Shown: piece after piece, positions 1 to 12,877 of the stretch
Layout: the number at the start of each line of letters is the position of its first letter
How positions within the stretch are numbered: position 1 is the stretch's first letter
Assembly (NCBI RefSeq): GCF_000226095.1
Contig: NC_016474.1
Location: 4,960,001-5,024,000 of the forward strand
Source of the DNA: Thermothelomyces thermophilus ATCC 42464
Taxonomy: Eukaryota > Ascomycota > Sordariomycetes > Sordariales > Chaetomiaceae
Length of the DNA: 64,000 nt
Direction: 5' to 3'
Position numbers and translations under genes: made by a program
The notes under the pieces: model-generated
Databases searched by the model: none
What the model was told of the DNA's origin: nothing
What the model saw: the letters and a program-made list of their open reading frames with translations, nothing else

Positions 1-3000
1 GAAGTGCTCAGGCGCAGCTGGTAAAGACCCGGGCGGACGCCTTGCTCCACGGATAATCCGAGGGCGCCTTCTCATGCCGACTAGCTAGTGGAACGACGGC
101 CAAACTGAGCCACTGATGTTCGGTCCATTGAGCAGGCGAGCTTCGGTTGTCGGGAACAGGCAGCCCATGATATAAACCAAGCTCAGATGAACATGCCGAG
201 TCATGTTGATACGACGGCCGCGCCGTTCAACAAGTCAGCGGCTTTTCCACTCCTCGCCCCCCCCTCTCCTTTGATCTCCTTTGATATGGCGAGCAATTTA
301 GGAATCAGGCCTCAACGAGAGACAACCTGCGCTGCGGGAAAGAGGTCGGTGTACCTCAGATGCCATCCAGACATCCAGCCTGATTCTTGGAACAGTTCTG
401 TCGAGTATGGAACCAGCGGCGGCGACACACCTCTGTCTCCGGTGACCGCAGGACATCAAACAAGGAAGCTGGGGTTCCTGTTCATGATACTGCTTGGCCA
501 CGAGTAATCCTATCTGTCCCGTCTATCCCGGGCCCTTCTGCGGGCCTCGAGCTGTGGCCCGCGGCAACAACCGGTGGCTGCACTTCGTAAAACGCAGAGG
601 GTCGTGGGAGAACGCTTACCTACCTAGATACCTAAACAGGGACTAGAAGCGGTAGCTCGTTCCGAACGCTTTCGGACTCGTCTTGACTGTCGTGCTCTGC
701 GTCAACGAAGCGATGTTCTATGTCGATCTTCGGTGTGGGTACGGACTGTTTTCTGCGGCTCTCGTGTATCTGCGCGCCCTTGAGTGTAATTACATACGCA
801 GTATGCACCTATGTACTGTACATACAGATGCAGCGTCGAATTGTCCTTTGCGGAAGATATTCCAACTGCTCCAAGTTGCTCGTGGCGTTGGCGCGGTTAA
901 ACTAGTGGGATCGAGGGAAATTACTTAAGCGCGAAGATTCCAAGTTTGAGCGCTCTTCAACTTGTTTTCTGCAGCCGCGCCTGCCCAGTTTTGTCAAAAT
1001 GAAGGTCACCAATTCCCCAAGCTCCTTCCCAATCTGGTACCGCTTTTCCGCGCCACACCTCTTCATGATCTCTCATTACTTTCTTTCATTTTTGAGATGG
1101 CATCATAAACGCCGTTGATGCCTGGTAGTATTAACTAAGAATAATGCAAGAGCGAGTAAGGTTGACACTTCCCTCTCGGGGTACGGATCCGTACAAGTTA
1201 GGTTACCTGACTACAGCAGTCTCGCTGCCGGTGTTGCGGGTCCTCGCTCATCATTCAACCCTTCTTCAGTCTCCATGCCGTCCTTCCTGTAATTATCAAC
1301 TCCATCCCACAGCATCACCGCATGACTATGCGTTCGGTCCTGCATCATGCACCAACCTATGAAGCAAAACGTGAACATGGGGGACACACTCAGAAACGGA
1401 TGAGTTCTGCGAAATCGGAGAGAATGACACCTTGAGCGAGAGGATGCGTTTCGGTGCCATCGCGCTCAGCAAGGCTGGGTCAGTATTTGCGTAAGTAACA
1501 GACTGCATCCCGCGAGCTACTACCGGAGTATGGTGGCCCGAAACCTCTAAAGCTGTAACAGCCAACGTTAACTAGGTGCCTTTTGCGCGTCTACAGCGCC
1601 TACAGTTGCGCGCGCAGTCTACGGGCGTACAAGCATCTCTAGATTCCACGACCTCCCGCAAACTTCTTGTTAGTGGTGCGGCCTGATCCACTGCCAACCT
1701 TCGTGTCGATAACGGCTCTGGCGGCAGCGGGTACCCGCACGATCGTTGCCTTCCTGGTCATGGGTGGCTCAATACCTTACCTACACTCGGCCAATGTGGC
1801 GCCCATTGTTCCTTGATCCAGAGTCTCCAGGCTCCCAGAAAATCTGAGGGTGCACAATCTGGACCAGGTCTGGATCCATCCGAGGATCTCGGCACTTGAT
1901 TCACACCCAGCGCCAACATGTCGCAGATCTCAACCCCCTGTGGCCAAAGTTGTTCCAGAAAAACGAGCTTGAGTCATGGCCAGTGGCTATGAGTTGCAGA
2001 CGGATGGCTTTGGCGAAGAGTGAATATTAGACCATGAAGGAGATCAACTGACCGTCTTCTCCCAGGGACTGCCCCGTCTCCAATAACCTCTCGACCACTG
2101 AAGTACTTGTGACTGTAATCCACATAGGCACTGCATGGCCAGTTCACGCAGGCCCATAGCCTCTCGCCAGTCTCGGGCCAAGCGGTGATGCCTTAATGGA
2201 TAGCTTCTTTCTCTCACCTATATAAAAGCTAAGGAAGATTCCGGGATTTCCCCTGTAACGGCAGACTTGTGAACGTCGACAGATGAGCCTTTTCAGCATC
2301 CGTATTGTCAAGTGACCCTTATCAGGAATCAGCAGACTCGCTCCAGTATCAGTTGGGCCAGTACTACGTCGTGAGCTGAAGGCTCATCGGACACAGATCC
2401 ATCCCTACGCGGGCAACGGAAGGAGAAGTGGAAATGAAAACCAAAAAATGCACCTTACTGCGTCGATTCGGTACAAGGGGCAATAAGAAGCAGTGTAAAC
2501 GGAATGGTGCACAAAGCAGTCAGATTCTCCATTGTGTGCTTCAGAGTACTCCGCACTAACATAGGTAGGTATACCTCGGCGCATATGCCAGTAACATGCC
2601 TTTAACCGCCGTAATAAGGCCCCAGGTCGCTTCGAGCGTCTTGTCTCCGTCAAACAGACGGCCGCACCAAGTCAGGCCGATATTTGTCCAGTCCCATGTT
2701 GAACACGCCTCTTGAATGAAATGTTGGTGGATAATTAAAACGTTCATGTGTTCTATCAGACAAGCCCCGACACGGTATGCTCAAACGTTGCACCAGCGTC
2801 TTGCAACCGGGGAGGGCGGAGTTGGCACCGCTCTTCGCACCTGTGTAATCAGGTAGGATGCCGCAGGCTGCCGTCATCTCGTGTCCTTGACCCTCGATCC
2901 TGCAGCTGCGCGAGAGACGGAGTAAACTGCCTCAACCAGTTACAGCCATTACACCGTGTATAGTGCTACGCCCGTAGCCAGCATCCCAATAATAGCTTCC

Positions 3001-6000
3001 CCAACGCCTGTTCAAGCACCCGACATTTCAAGGTGAGCCGAATCGTCTCTATGTATCTGCGTCAGCATCGTGCGAAGCACGAAGTGATTGTTCCAATTTC
3101 CTCCTCCTCGATGAGGACTGGAAGTAATTGCAGCCAGAATCAGGTTGTGAGAGGTTGCGGATCAATAGGGAATCTGAGTATATACAGCACTCCGTATCTT
3201 CAGGCAATTAGCTACCTAATTAGCTCTGCAGCATCACAGCAATCTGTACGGATTGCGACACTACTCCGTACTCCGTAATTACAGAATACACGACCACTTT
3301 TGATTAACTAAGTGGGCCTGGGGGGCCGAAAGCGGTGTAATTAAGGCATTAAATGCATCGGCACTAAGAATGTAGAGAGTGAAATCGGGTGCTGCAGTCG
3401 AGAGATCTCAGACAAGGGCCAGGTGGACCACAGCGATGCGGGTATGCCACCCGCGTGTCGAGCATTGCAGAATGTGCTACAGGGATTCGGTGAGGTTGTC
3501 ACCCGGAACCAGAGCCCTAGCGCCGCACCCCGGGGAAGGAAGAGAGGGGGGGGCAAGCGACCACGTGTTCACTGGTCAGTCACCCTGTCCATGGCTGGCC
3601 CCGGACTGAGATCTCTTGGATATGCCACGCAGTCGGATCGTTCCAGACTCCCTGAATAGAGTTTTGTTATTCTTCTCCCCTTCGCTTTCTTTTTTTGTCC
3701 CGTGGTTTTCGAGTTTGAAAAAGGATCATGAAGTTACAGTAGTATTCCATAGGTAATTAACTATATGCATCCTTTTGCAGCCTTGGGCTACGCCCCTAAC
3801 ATGTCGAGATTGTGTAAGTCCTCAACGGAATTGGATAACGGAATTGATACCACGAGAGTTGCCTCGTGGTTAAAGCTTATTTTACTCAATGTACCTAGAC
3901 CATCTAATGTAAGATGTGGTGCATGTGTTTACTGAATACCTACGTAATTATGTACCTGTTCTCCATTCATGAATTAATCGATTCTGAAAACTGAAGAAGA
4001 TCAACACTAAAAACGGACACACATCACCTCACAAATTGTAGTAAATGTTATAGAGGTGAGGTTTGGCATCTTCACTCCATAGGATTTATAACCCTTCGGT
4101 CCACGAACAGGACTTTGGGATCCTTACCCGCAAGTCGATCGTGATGATGCTGAGTCCCTTGGGCTGATGCAGATATCCGCGGTTCTTCCCGCGGCCGACC
4201 AACAGAAGGTTACGTATTTCGGCGAAGCACATAGTACCTAACGCAAGCACCCACGCCGCTTGGAGTGCCACAAAGCAGCCTCACCTCTGAAGCGCTACGT
4301 ATGTATATATAACTAGTAAGTGCATACGCAGTCCCTGCACTTCTTGCAAGAGTCTGGTATGTAGTAATATGTATGTACATTGCGTGCTGGTCTGAAGGAG
4401 CGGCTCTGGATCTCATCTCAACGGATCGAACGACAGGAATTCCTAGTCTCGTGATTCGCGCGTCTACACAGTAGCTTTGGGTGACTTTTGATTTGTGCTG
4501 AGTTGTTTCCGGTGGCTTGCGGAAGAGGGGGGGCACCGTTGAGCGGTCTTAGTGGTAAACGGTGATTGCGGTAGTCGGTCGGCTCCTTTCTTCATCGGGA
4601 AAGGTGTTCCGCCGCCCAGGAGACGCAGGACAGCGCGCAAAGAGGGGAGTTCTGGCTGTCATGTTGTGAGCTAAGTAAGCGAGAAAAGCAGGTGCAACAA
4701 AGCAAGATTACCGCCGAGAGGAGGCCGAAAAAATAGGAAAACAAATAATAAAAACGGAGACTAGAACCAATCACTACTGTGTAAATAATGACCGTATGAA
4801 TGCAAAGGCAAGAAAACCACCTGATGCTAATTTCGACTCTTTCACCCTACGATCCTTGTGCTACTCACTTTTGACCCAGGCTTTCGGGGATGGAGTGTAT
4901 ATTTTCGCACATGTTCGGTAATTAGATACCCTACTTTGTATCGGTATAAACAAACGAAATGCCAAAGACTTGTTTTGCCCCGCATGTTTTCCAGATTCCG
5001 TATAATACATCCACACTAGCGAGTGCATACACTACTGGGAGTAGTGTAGTCAGGGGCCAAGTTTTCAGCGCCTGGTGCCTATGTCTTTCCTTGCATGTGG
5101 GTTTTGATCGGCACCAGGGGAGCTTTAGTGATCAAACGACCCTTTCTTTTTCCACACATTTCCCTGCTCGCTCACGATCTCCCCGCCCGATTTCAGAGTA
5201 CACAACTCCGGAGCATTCCGTACACACAACACTAGGGTTCGAAGTACGGTATATATTGTACGGTAAGCTCCTGTGGGCGTATCACCGATCGACTACGCTA
5301 CACTTATTCCAGTGGTTCATACATATGCGTGGACGTTCAAGACAAGAACTGCAGTGCATTATGTTATCTGGTTCTGCACCAAGTTGGAGCAGTCCAATGT
5401 GCATCCCAATGTACCGTACACACGCTAGCCATGGTACCCTGGTCAGGCTGATCTACCACACCTGGCGTGGATTTATCTACCACCCTCTGCGCCGCAGATT
5501 GGGCGGCAGCTGCATTGATCGCCGACCGGATGAGCGGACCAGTCCCGATGAAGACGATCCCTCGCTGTTCCGATCTTTGGGCGGGTATACGAAGTATAGT
5601 GTACTAGTGTAGAATGTAAGCAGTACATGCAGGTAACAAACGGACAGTAATCCGTGGTTAGTCCAAGCTTTTTGTGTGTGCACTATTTCGTACAACGGTA
5701 CGGAGAGTTTTTTTGGTGCCATGTAACCCGTACTGTACAGGTGCTGGGCAAGTCGCGGGACGGTTCCTGAGCTTTCCTAACAATCCCAGCCTGCAGCCCA
5801 GATTCATGAGACTTTTTCCTGGCCTACCGTTCTCCTCCACCTGCTTGTGTAGTGTACTGTAGCAATGTCCTGGAATGGTGCTGCATATATGCAAATAAAC
5901 GTTGCACTTACACATTCCTACCCACACTGAAAATATGAACATACGAAGGGGACAGAGAGAATTTGGCCGTTCCCGTTCCGTGGTGTGCTGGACACGTGTA

Positions 6001-7004
6001 TCCGGTGGGCATTTTGCCCCTGGTGTCTGGGCCAAAATTCTGTCAAGTCATTTGGGCTGGGCGCAAGTTTATCGGTGGGTTGGCGCCTCGGCCGGCGCCG
6101 ATCTCGCTTGGGGTGGGGCAGACTGACCGCCTGAGACGATCTCAACGGCCCGCTGTCAGACATTTCTCCTCGCGCTCCACTGGGCGACCGTGCTTGCTTG
6201 TTTCAGTCTCGTGCGCTACGAAGGCGCGAGTCTTGGTCAGACGGTTAGAGGACTCTTTGCCGGTTATATATGTATATTAAATGCTGGTGCAGTCTCCTTC
6301 GTCATGTACATAATTACATTTATCGCAATTTAAACCGTACGTGTAGTGTCGAGTATGTGACTGAAATCCGTACACTGCCTTACTTGTTGCAAGCAGTGGT
6401 GTACACGTTGTACTGTGGTACACGTATGTACATACGTACTCCCCCTGCCATCCCGCGCTCCAATCCCCCGTGGCTGAGCGGCGCACCGGGAAGAGACCAG
6501 GATGTGCTTCTTTTCTCCCCGTCTCGTCTCGCTGTGGCTTCGCCAAACAACCGCGGTCGCCCTTTACTCTAACGTTAACTTTGCCCTTCTCGCCTGCTAG
6601 ACCACTCTACAGCCCAAACGCAGGGGGCCTGTTGACAGCCTGCTGAGAGCCCCCAGAGCCATCTCGCAACCCTCCACGCAGGAAACCCAAATGGGAGTCA
6701 GCAGCGGAAGAGGAGGGAACAACGAGGAGTGTGATAGCAAATCCACCATGTAATTCGGAGCCTCTCCCTGTGTGTCCGACGAACGATGAGTGGAGGGGAA
6801 GAGAGGCCGGTGTGGGCACTGTCAGGCTGCTAGAGCTGCTGATCTCTCTTGGCGCCATCTCCCAATCCGGGGCCCTGGTCACCGATCTCCCGGAGGATAT
6901 GCGTTCCTCTTCACTGGGACCTCCCTATTTGGGATTACTGCCCTGGTATGCAAGCCTGCTTCGGTCGAGTCCCGCCATGGTCATTCTTGCGCCGCCCACG
7001 TCCC

Positions 7005-7046
7005 GACAAGCTCATCCTGACGAGCTCATCCTGACGAGCTCATCCT
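7005..7046. repeat. 14-bp tandem repeat, three copies
   Basis: Three adjacent copies of a 14-bp unit of the form GACRAGCTCATCCT. The first copy differs from the other two at one base (A for G). A partial fourth copy begins just after. The repeat contains no gene signal and looks like a minisatellite seed. Confidence 0.9.
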
Positions 7047-7113
7047 GACCAGCACACGTAGACGGAAATTACCGTTTCTCGATCATTTCGCTGAGCTTAC
7101 TACCTGCAATGTG

Positions 7114-7150
7114 CGCATGTACAGTACATATACATACATACCTACATCCA
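7114..7150. repeat. TACATA-type microsatellite
   Basis: An imperfect run of GTACATA/TACATAC words. The same word recurs in other intergenic gaps of this window (about 13193-13217, 41080-41115, 62471-62492 and 62935-62989). Confidence 0.7.
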
Positions 7151-8300
7151 TACATAATTACGTACACACGTACATTCCCTACACTAATTAATGAGTGATC
7201 CAAGGGCGCACATACACAGACACATACTGTGCACCACGTTGCCGGAACACTGTCCCAGAACCAGTTCCAATAAGTGACGAGCTTCGCTCGACAGGATAGC
7301 GATTGGACGTTCCAAGGGTAGGGCACAGTGTAATAGAGGCCTGCCCTTGTAAATACTGGCCTGGGCTATCACCGACGCCTCGTCCCCAGCTCCACTTAAC
7401 CCACGCTGGCCACGACGATCACTCGGACCGCGGGTGGCCAGGTGGTTTTCGTGCCGTGAGTCAGGCCGGAGCAAGATCAGCGATCGGCTGGAGCAAGTAG
7501 GCTACCGGGATAGGGATGACGGCAGTCCCGTTCTTCAAACCCTGTACACTAATTATAATTACATGGTACTATGTAGTTCATCGTCAGTGATCCTCGCAAA
7601 ACAGCAGGGGAAAGGGAAACGAAGGGGTAGGTAGAAAACAGCTCCATGTCACAATTCCTAACCAGGGGACATTATTAACTACGCTCCGGGAACCTGCCAT
7701 TTGATAATTAATGGATGCCGAAACAAACACGATAAACATTGACAAAATTGAAATAAAAATCAAAATCCAACAATGACTTAAAGTATCCTATTACAAGAGG
7801 AATGTCGTAACCCACGGCCCTGCTCTGGTGTCCTTCGGGTTCTGTCTCTCCTGCGAAGAATGCTAGACAAATCAGATCCGTCGCAGGCTCTCACTTCCTG
7901 TGTCTTAGAATTCCGCACAACCCGAGCAGGGAGGCATATCCAAGAGCCACATCCCGAGTGCATGGGGAGACAAGAAAGATGACGTAAATAAATAGACAAG
8001 TAAATGGAAATTCTCACGAGACAGCTGCGAAACAAGCACTGCCAGGTGCTCTTGCGACTGCTCGATGGTTAAACGTGGGTAGCACCAAGTGAGCATCCCA
8101 GTTGAGCATCACCGTTTCCTCTGCGGTGCCGCCTCACTTCGAGCTCAGCCTACAGTAGTACTCTTGCAATGACAATGACACCATCTGTCCGCCTTGCCCA
8201 GAGAGTGGCTGGGCCAAACCATGCAGGAGAAACAGCAGCACCGCCAATGAGGCGATGACCGAAGTGTACAGTCCCAAGTGCATATACATTGCATGCGTAT

Positions 8301-8332
8301 AGGTCTGCTACCGCCAAGGTCTGCTACCGCCA
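8301..8332. repeat. 16-bp perfect tandem duplication
   Basis: The unit AGGTCTGCTACCGCCA occurs twice back to back without a mismatch. No coding context. Confidence 0.9.
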
Positions 8333-8649
8333 GGACTCGGAAGCTCCATGGAACATCCCGGTCGCCCGGCTTCTGGACCGGACCTCCGTCATGACGCCCG
8401 CCGTTCACACCGGATGGCAGCACATTCTCTCAGCCGTGGCTCAGGACTCTCGGGCACGTTGCCCAAGAAGGGGGCTGTCGCTCGCAAGCGTAATGTATCC
8501 CCTGAGCGTAACAAAACTCTCGCTAGCACGATGATTCAGACTGAACTAGCCGGGAGCAGTCCAAGACCATACCATACAACCGTATTACTGTATTAGTGCT
8601 GCGGCTCTCAGCTCTCTCGAGTCTCCCCCTCCACCCGGGCCTTCCTAAG

Positions 8650-8667
8650 CCCCCCCCCCCCCCCCCC
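8650..8667. repeat. poly-C tract (18 nt)
   Basis: An uninterrupted run of 18 C. It is one of several long G/C homopolymers in the window. Confidence 0.9.
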
Positions 8668-9266
8668 AAACCAAACAAATGCCATAAGGTAAAATAAAAT
8701 AAGACCCGCTGATTGCTCTCCAGCCCCGATCTGTTGAGTGGGCGACTACCTGCATACTTCACGTCCTCTACGGAGAGTCGAGCAGGAGCAGGCAGGACGC
8801 GACAGTGATGGCTCCACAAACCCAACCCCCCCCCTTTTTTTTAGAGAGAGAGAAAGAGCCTATCGCATCAAGCCAGCACGACGAGCATCGATTCTCTTGC
8901 GCTGTCACAGGTCTGTTGAGCTGTACTCGCCGGGGTCATCCCATCGGAAAATGCACCCGGGGGGAGCACGCTGCTGCTTGCAGGAACAGCGCACCTGATT
9001 ATCGGAAACCGGCCTTCCGCGTTCTCGGCCTCCAGAGGCCAGCTTGTTGTCTAAACCTTCCGAGCACCGAGCCCCGATGGAAGGGCCAACCATATGAGCC
9101 TGGACAGGGAAGGTTGGGGAAAGAAAGTCGTCCCGGGGGGGCGGGGGAGATGGGGCAAAGTCGCTCTCTGCCAGTGGCGGTGAGGATGTGCCTCTCAATA
9201 CAAGAGAGGAGAGGGGAAAGAAAGGAGGGAGGAATAAGAGGCGGGCGGGTAGAGAGGAAGAAAAAA

Positions 9267-9283
9267 GGGGGGGGGGGGGGGGG
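9267..9283. repeat. poly-G tract (17 nt)
   Basis: An uninterrupted run of 17 G inside a purine-rich stretch (about 9205-9300). Length may be unreliable because such runs are error-prone in sequencing. Confidence 0.9.
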
Positions 9284-9712
9284 TAAGAAGCAGGGAGAAG
9301 CATTGGGCTGCCTCGTGCTGGCCCCATATCTGCATTACCTGACCAGCAAGGCAAGGTTCTTGGGGTCTCATGAGCATTTGGGTGCTCGTCTTTTTGAATT
9401 GCAGCCGCTTGGAACCAAATGTATTGGTCCGATCATTGTTCCTCCTTCCCCCAACCCCCCCGCTATGGGAACCCCAACAATCCAGCATACCAGCACATAC
9501 CCGCCCAGCCGCAACTTGATCACTCTATCTTTTTTTTTGTTCTAATAGACGTACTGAAAATCAAACAAACAAAAAAAAACCAATATGGAATGATAGTGAA
9601 AAGAACGAGGAGAAAATTGGTATAGAGAGGCCCCAAGCAAAAAAAAAGGGGGGGAGGGGTGGGGTGGGAGGCCGCGAGGCAGAGAGGCACCCGACGACAA
9701 GAACATGGTCCT

Positions 9713-12700
9713 TCACCTGAGCCCTTCCAGCAATGCCACCAGCCTATCCCATTCCTCCGTACCCTCCCAGTTCTCCTTGGCCTTGCCCATGACGCTGCGC
9801 ACCGCGCTCCTGGCCTTGCCCTTCCAACGCGCGCCAATCTCGGGCACAGCCTCACCGTAGTTCTCGAGCATGGATACGAGGTCATCCGTCCGGTCCACCA
9901 CCACCCTCCACTCTTCCCGGTCCTCCAACCAGTTCTTCCTTCCTCCCTTGGCATCCCCGTTGCTGCCGCCGCCGCCGCCAGCACCACCAGAGTACAGCAG
10001 GCCTCCTCCCCCAGAGGAGCCAACGGCCGCGCGCCACGCCCGCTCCGCAGCGTCCACCGCGCCAGCGTAGTCTTCCCTCCACACCCTCTCCCGCGTGACC
10101 AGCTCCCAGAGCTCCGACCGCGCCGTCACGAGGGGCACCAGCGTGCTCTCCAAGAAGTCGCACACCGCCCTCTCGGTCGACCCTCGCGGCGGCTCATACA
10201 CTGCCGCCGCCCCGTCGTCTCGTTGGCCTTGGCAGGTCGGCTTGGTGGTGGTGGTGGCGGCGGTGGCATTCTTGTCCTTCTCTCGCGAGAGCAAGCCCTC
10301 GTTGAGCAGCAGCCGCAGGATGTCAATGTCCAGGGCGTCCTCGGTCTTGCGGATGCGCACGATCTGGCGCAGGGCCTGGAGCAGGTCGCGGATGGGCACG
10401 GGCCGGAGGCGGGCGGCGAGCGTGATGACGTTGTCCCAGATGCGCCAGTTGTCCTGCGCAATGTTGGCGCCCCGCTTGTAGGCGGCCAGGGATTGCGCCA
10501 GGAGCGTTGACGGGTCGGCCCTGCTGCTGCGCTGGGAGGGTTGGCCGGCCGCGGAGGTGACGTCGGCGTTGTCGTCGTCTTCGTCCTGTCCGTCGTCCTC
10601 CTCTGTTGTAGTGACGTTTGTGATCCTCTCGTCGGCCTCGCCGCTCTCCGTCTGCTGCTTCAGCTCTTTGATTCGTTCCACGTAGAGGCTGTAGAGGGCA
10701 CTGCCCAGGTTGCTCCAGGTGCGGGCGTCCTCGCCGCCAGCAATGTTATCCGAACAGGCGATAGCTCTACGGTAAGCCTCCGCGGCCTCCGAGAAGTCGC
10801 CGAGGCGAAGGCTGATGTCGCCCATGCGGTTCCACAGTTCGGAACTCAGGCGGTTGACGGCAACGGCCTTTCTGTAGGCGTCTCGTGCCCGTTCCAGGTT
10901 CTTCTGCTGCAGGTAGTACTCGCCCAGCGACTTCTGTGCTCTCGCAAAGCGGTGGTTGGAAATCTCCCAGGCGCGCTCGTAATGTGTAGGATCATTTTCG
11001 AGGTCTCCCAAGATGCACCACAAACGCGGCGCGCTTGGCGGCGGCGGTTGACGTTCAGGGCCGTGGTAATCAGCCTCCTTCAGCTCCTCCACATCCACTT
11101 CCTCATCATCTGCCTCCCCCGAAGGGGCTTGATGCTCTGCCGGCATCCCGGTGGTCCTATGGAACAACCGCCATCGAACAACCGCTTTAGCCTTTGCCTC
11201 GCCGTTGCTTCCGCGTCCGTCCTCATCGTCCTTGGCCGCATTGCTGGCAAAGCAAAGCGCAACCTCGGCCCATAGGCGGAGGCGCTTGAAGATCTCGAGG
11301 GCCGAGACCAGCGACCCGACACCAGCCCACGCGTAGGCAAGCTCTGACTCAAGATGCCACCTGGGCGGCGAGCTCAGGGCGTGGATATGTTCTAGACGGA
11401 CCCGCGCCGGTGCTGACTCGGTTGGCTTTGGGGCGGGGAAGAAGGACACCGGCTTGTTGGCGGGCTTCGACGCTTCCTCCCTGTCTGTTGTGATCTGGAT
11501 CTCCGGGACGGCGGTCTCTGGCTCTTTTGCGTCCGTAGCTTCCTCGGCTGGCTGGGTCGTGTCGACAATGACTTGATCGACGAGAGCTTGCATCTGTAGC
11601 ACACCCCTCTCCACTGTCCTGCTCCGGTGCACCTCGATCCTCGAACGGACCAGAAGAGCGTGCGTGTAGATCTGCCAGTTGGTTGCCTTGTCTGAGATGA
11701 CGCGGACGGCAAACGGCAAGACCTCCTCCGATGTCAGGCTGTCCGCCGGAGAGAAGGCGTCCTTCAGAGTGGCTTCGGCAAGCAGGATGATCTGATCCAA
11801 GGGCGACAATTGCGGTTGCTCGTCGGGCGCGAGGTCCCTCAACGGAGCCGGCAGTTCGGCCTTTTGGTCCCCCTCGCCGTCTTGCGGCTTCTCCTCCTTG
11901 GTGAACTCGACATCCTCCAGCAGCGTGTCGTCGTTGAGCGCGAGTGCTTGCGGTTTGGCCTGCTCACCGTCCGCCTTGAGCCCCTCCCCGCTCTTCGCCA
12001 ACACCACAAGCTGGCTGGTGCTCTTCTCCTGAAACCGGGTCCTCTTGCCGAGAGCACCAGACAGGGCGTAGACAAAGCCGCTCAGCTCGGACGCCCTATC
12101 CAGCGCCTCCTTCGCTTTCCCGTCTTGCCCCAGCATGATGCACACATTCGCCTTCTCCACCAAGAACTGCACCTGCTGCAACCCGCTCCAGTCTCCTCTG
12201 CCGTCCAGTAGTATCTCTCCCGTCAGGTCCTCCAGGCCCTTCTCGATGGTGTCTCGCAGGCTGGGCACATCACACCATTGCGACGCCTTGTTGAAGACGG
12301 ACCCCGGGCCCAAACTGGGCTGCGTCAGGAGCTTGTAATGCCAGACGTGCACTCGGAGGGCGAGCCACTTGGCAGACCTTTCTGCCCCTTCCCCAAGACC
12401 TGCCCCGTCTACCACGCCCTGCTCGCTGGTGAGAAGATGCCTCGCGAGGCAGAAGACCTCGACCATGGGCGCGTGTTCGTAAACCGACACGCCATCGACG
12501 TCCAGCGACCGCAGACACGCCTTCCTCACAGCCGTTTGTCCTCCGGCAGTGACATGGGACCCTGAGGCACTGCAGAACCGCTGCTGCAACCTTTCCAACC
12601 TTCCCTCCTCCAACACCGGGCCGGTGACATTCCCCTGGAGGAACGCATTCAGCGCCGCCAGGGCAACAGCAAGACGATCCCGCGCCGACACCGAGGCCGT

Positions 12701-12877
12701 TGCGCCTTCGCTCGCCTTCTGCTCAACAGTCGAACCGTCGCTCTGGTCTTGTCCTGCCGTTGGTGTCTCGGTTTGAAGAGTTCTGACAAACTCGGCGATA
12801 ACAAGATCCGCCGGCTCGCTCAGCAGAACGTCAAGGTATCGCCCTGCCTTGAGCCAGTCGGCGAGAGTGGACTCCAT
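9713..12877 (-). CDS. TPR-repeat protein, TTC27/Emw1 family
   Basis: Single-exon gene of 1054 aa. A canonical TPR block lies at roughly residues 610-740, with paired helices such as ELWNRMGDISLRLGDFSEAA, followed by an acidic low-complexity insert (about 720-780) and a helical C-terminal tail. The arrangement of a long divergent N-terminal helical region with C-terminal TPRs, and the TPR wording itself, match the TTC27 family, which includes yeast Emw1, an essential protein linked to cell wall maintenance. Known TTC27 relatives are cytoplasmic and act in assembly or folding of larger complexes. The ATG at 12877 is the first in frame and the downstream TPR spacing fits the family. Several long antisense frames inside it (for example 9659-10510) are GC-rich shadows. 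Family assignment is from recognition, not a search. Confidence 0.85.
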   Translation of the reverse strand: MESTLADWLKAGRYLDVLLSEPADLVIAEFVRTLQTETPTAGQDQSDGSTVEQKASEGATASVSARDRLAVALAALNAFLQGNVTGPVLEEGRLERLQQRFCSASGSHVTAGGQTAVRKACLRSLDVDGVSVYEHAPMVEVFCLARHLLTSEQGVVDGAGLGEGAERSAKWLALRVHVWHYKLLTQPSLGPGSVFNKASQWCDVPSLRDTIEKGLEDLTGEILLDGRGDWSGLQQVQFLVEKANVCIMLGQDGKAKEALDRASELSGFVYALSGALGKRTRFQEKSTSQLVVLAKSGEGLKADGEQAKPQALALNDDTLLEDVEFTKEEKPQDGEGDQKAELPAPLRDLAPDEQPQLSPLDQIILLAEATLKDAFSPADSLTSEEVLPFAVRVISDKATNWQIYTHALLVRSRIEVHRSRTVERGVLQMQALVDQVIVDTTQPAEEATDAKEPETAVPEIQITTDREEASKPANKPVSFFPAPKPTESAPARVRLEHIHALSSPPRWHLESELAYAWAGVGSLVSALEIFKRLRLWAEVALCFASNAAKDDEDGRGSNGEAKAKAVVRWRLFHRTTGMPAEHQAPSGEADDEEVDVEELKEADYHGPERQPPPPSAPRLWCILGDLENDPTHYERAWEISNHRFARAQKSLGEYYLQQKNLERARDAYRKAVAVNRLSSELWNRMGDISLRLGDFSEAAEAYRRAIACSDNIAGGEDARTWSNLGSALYSLYVERIKELKQQTESGEADERITNVTTTEEDDGQDEDDDNADVTSAAGQPSQRSSRADPSTLLAQSLAAYKRGANIAQDNWRIWDNVITLAARLRPVPIRDLLQALRQIVRIRKTEDALDIDILRLLLNEGLLSREKDKNATAATTTTKPTCQGQRDDGAAAVYEPPRGSTERAVCDFLESTLVPLVTARSELWELVTRERVWREDYAGAVDAAERAWRAAVGSSGGGGLLYSGGAGGGGGSNGDAKGGRKNWLEDREEWRVVVDRTDDLVSMLENYGEAVPEIGARWKGKARSAVRSVMGKAKENWEGTEEWDRLVALLEGLR

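Larger units (their letters stand above)
1..9712. other. 9.7-kb stretch without a supportable gene
   Basis: I see no conserved protein in any frame here. The longest open frames (for example 4959-5612 plus and 8805-9545 plus) translate to unconserved or low-complexity sequence and lack intron-linked partners. The DNA holds homopolymer G/C tracts, TACATA-type microsatellite, a 14-bp triple repeat and a 16-bp double repeat, listed separately. No tRNA B box, rRNA or telomere array was recognised. It could be a gene-poor region or old transposon debris too eroded to recognise by eye. Confidence 0.6.

Noticed and set aside
4959-5612. 217-aa open frame on the plus strand
   Set aside because: Unconserved composition, no domain or codon pattern, and surrounded by non-coding sequence.
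8805-9545. 246-aa open frame on the plus strand
   Set aside because: Its length depends on purine-rich and poly-G low-complexity sequence; no recognisable protein.
9659-10510. 283-aa frame opposite the TPR gene
   Set aside because: Antisense shadow of a GC-rich real gene; the minus strand carries conserved TPR repeats.
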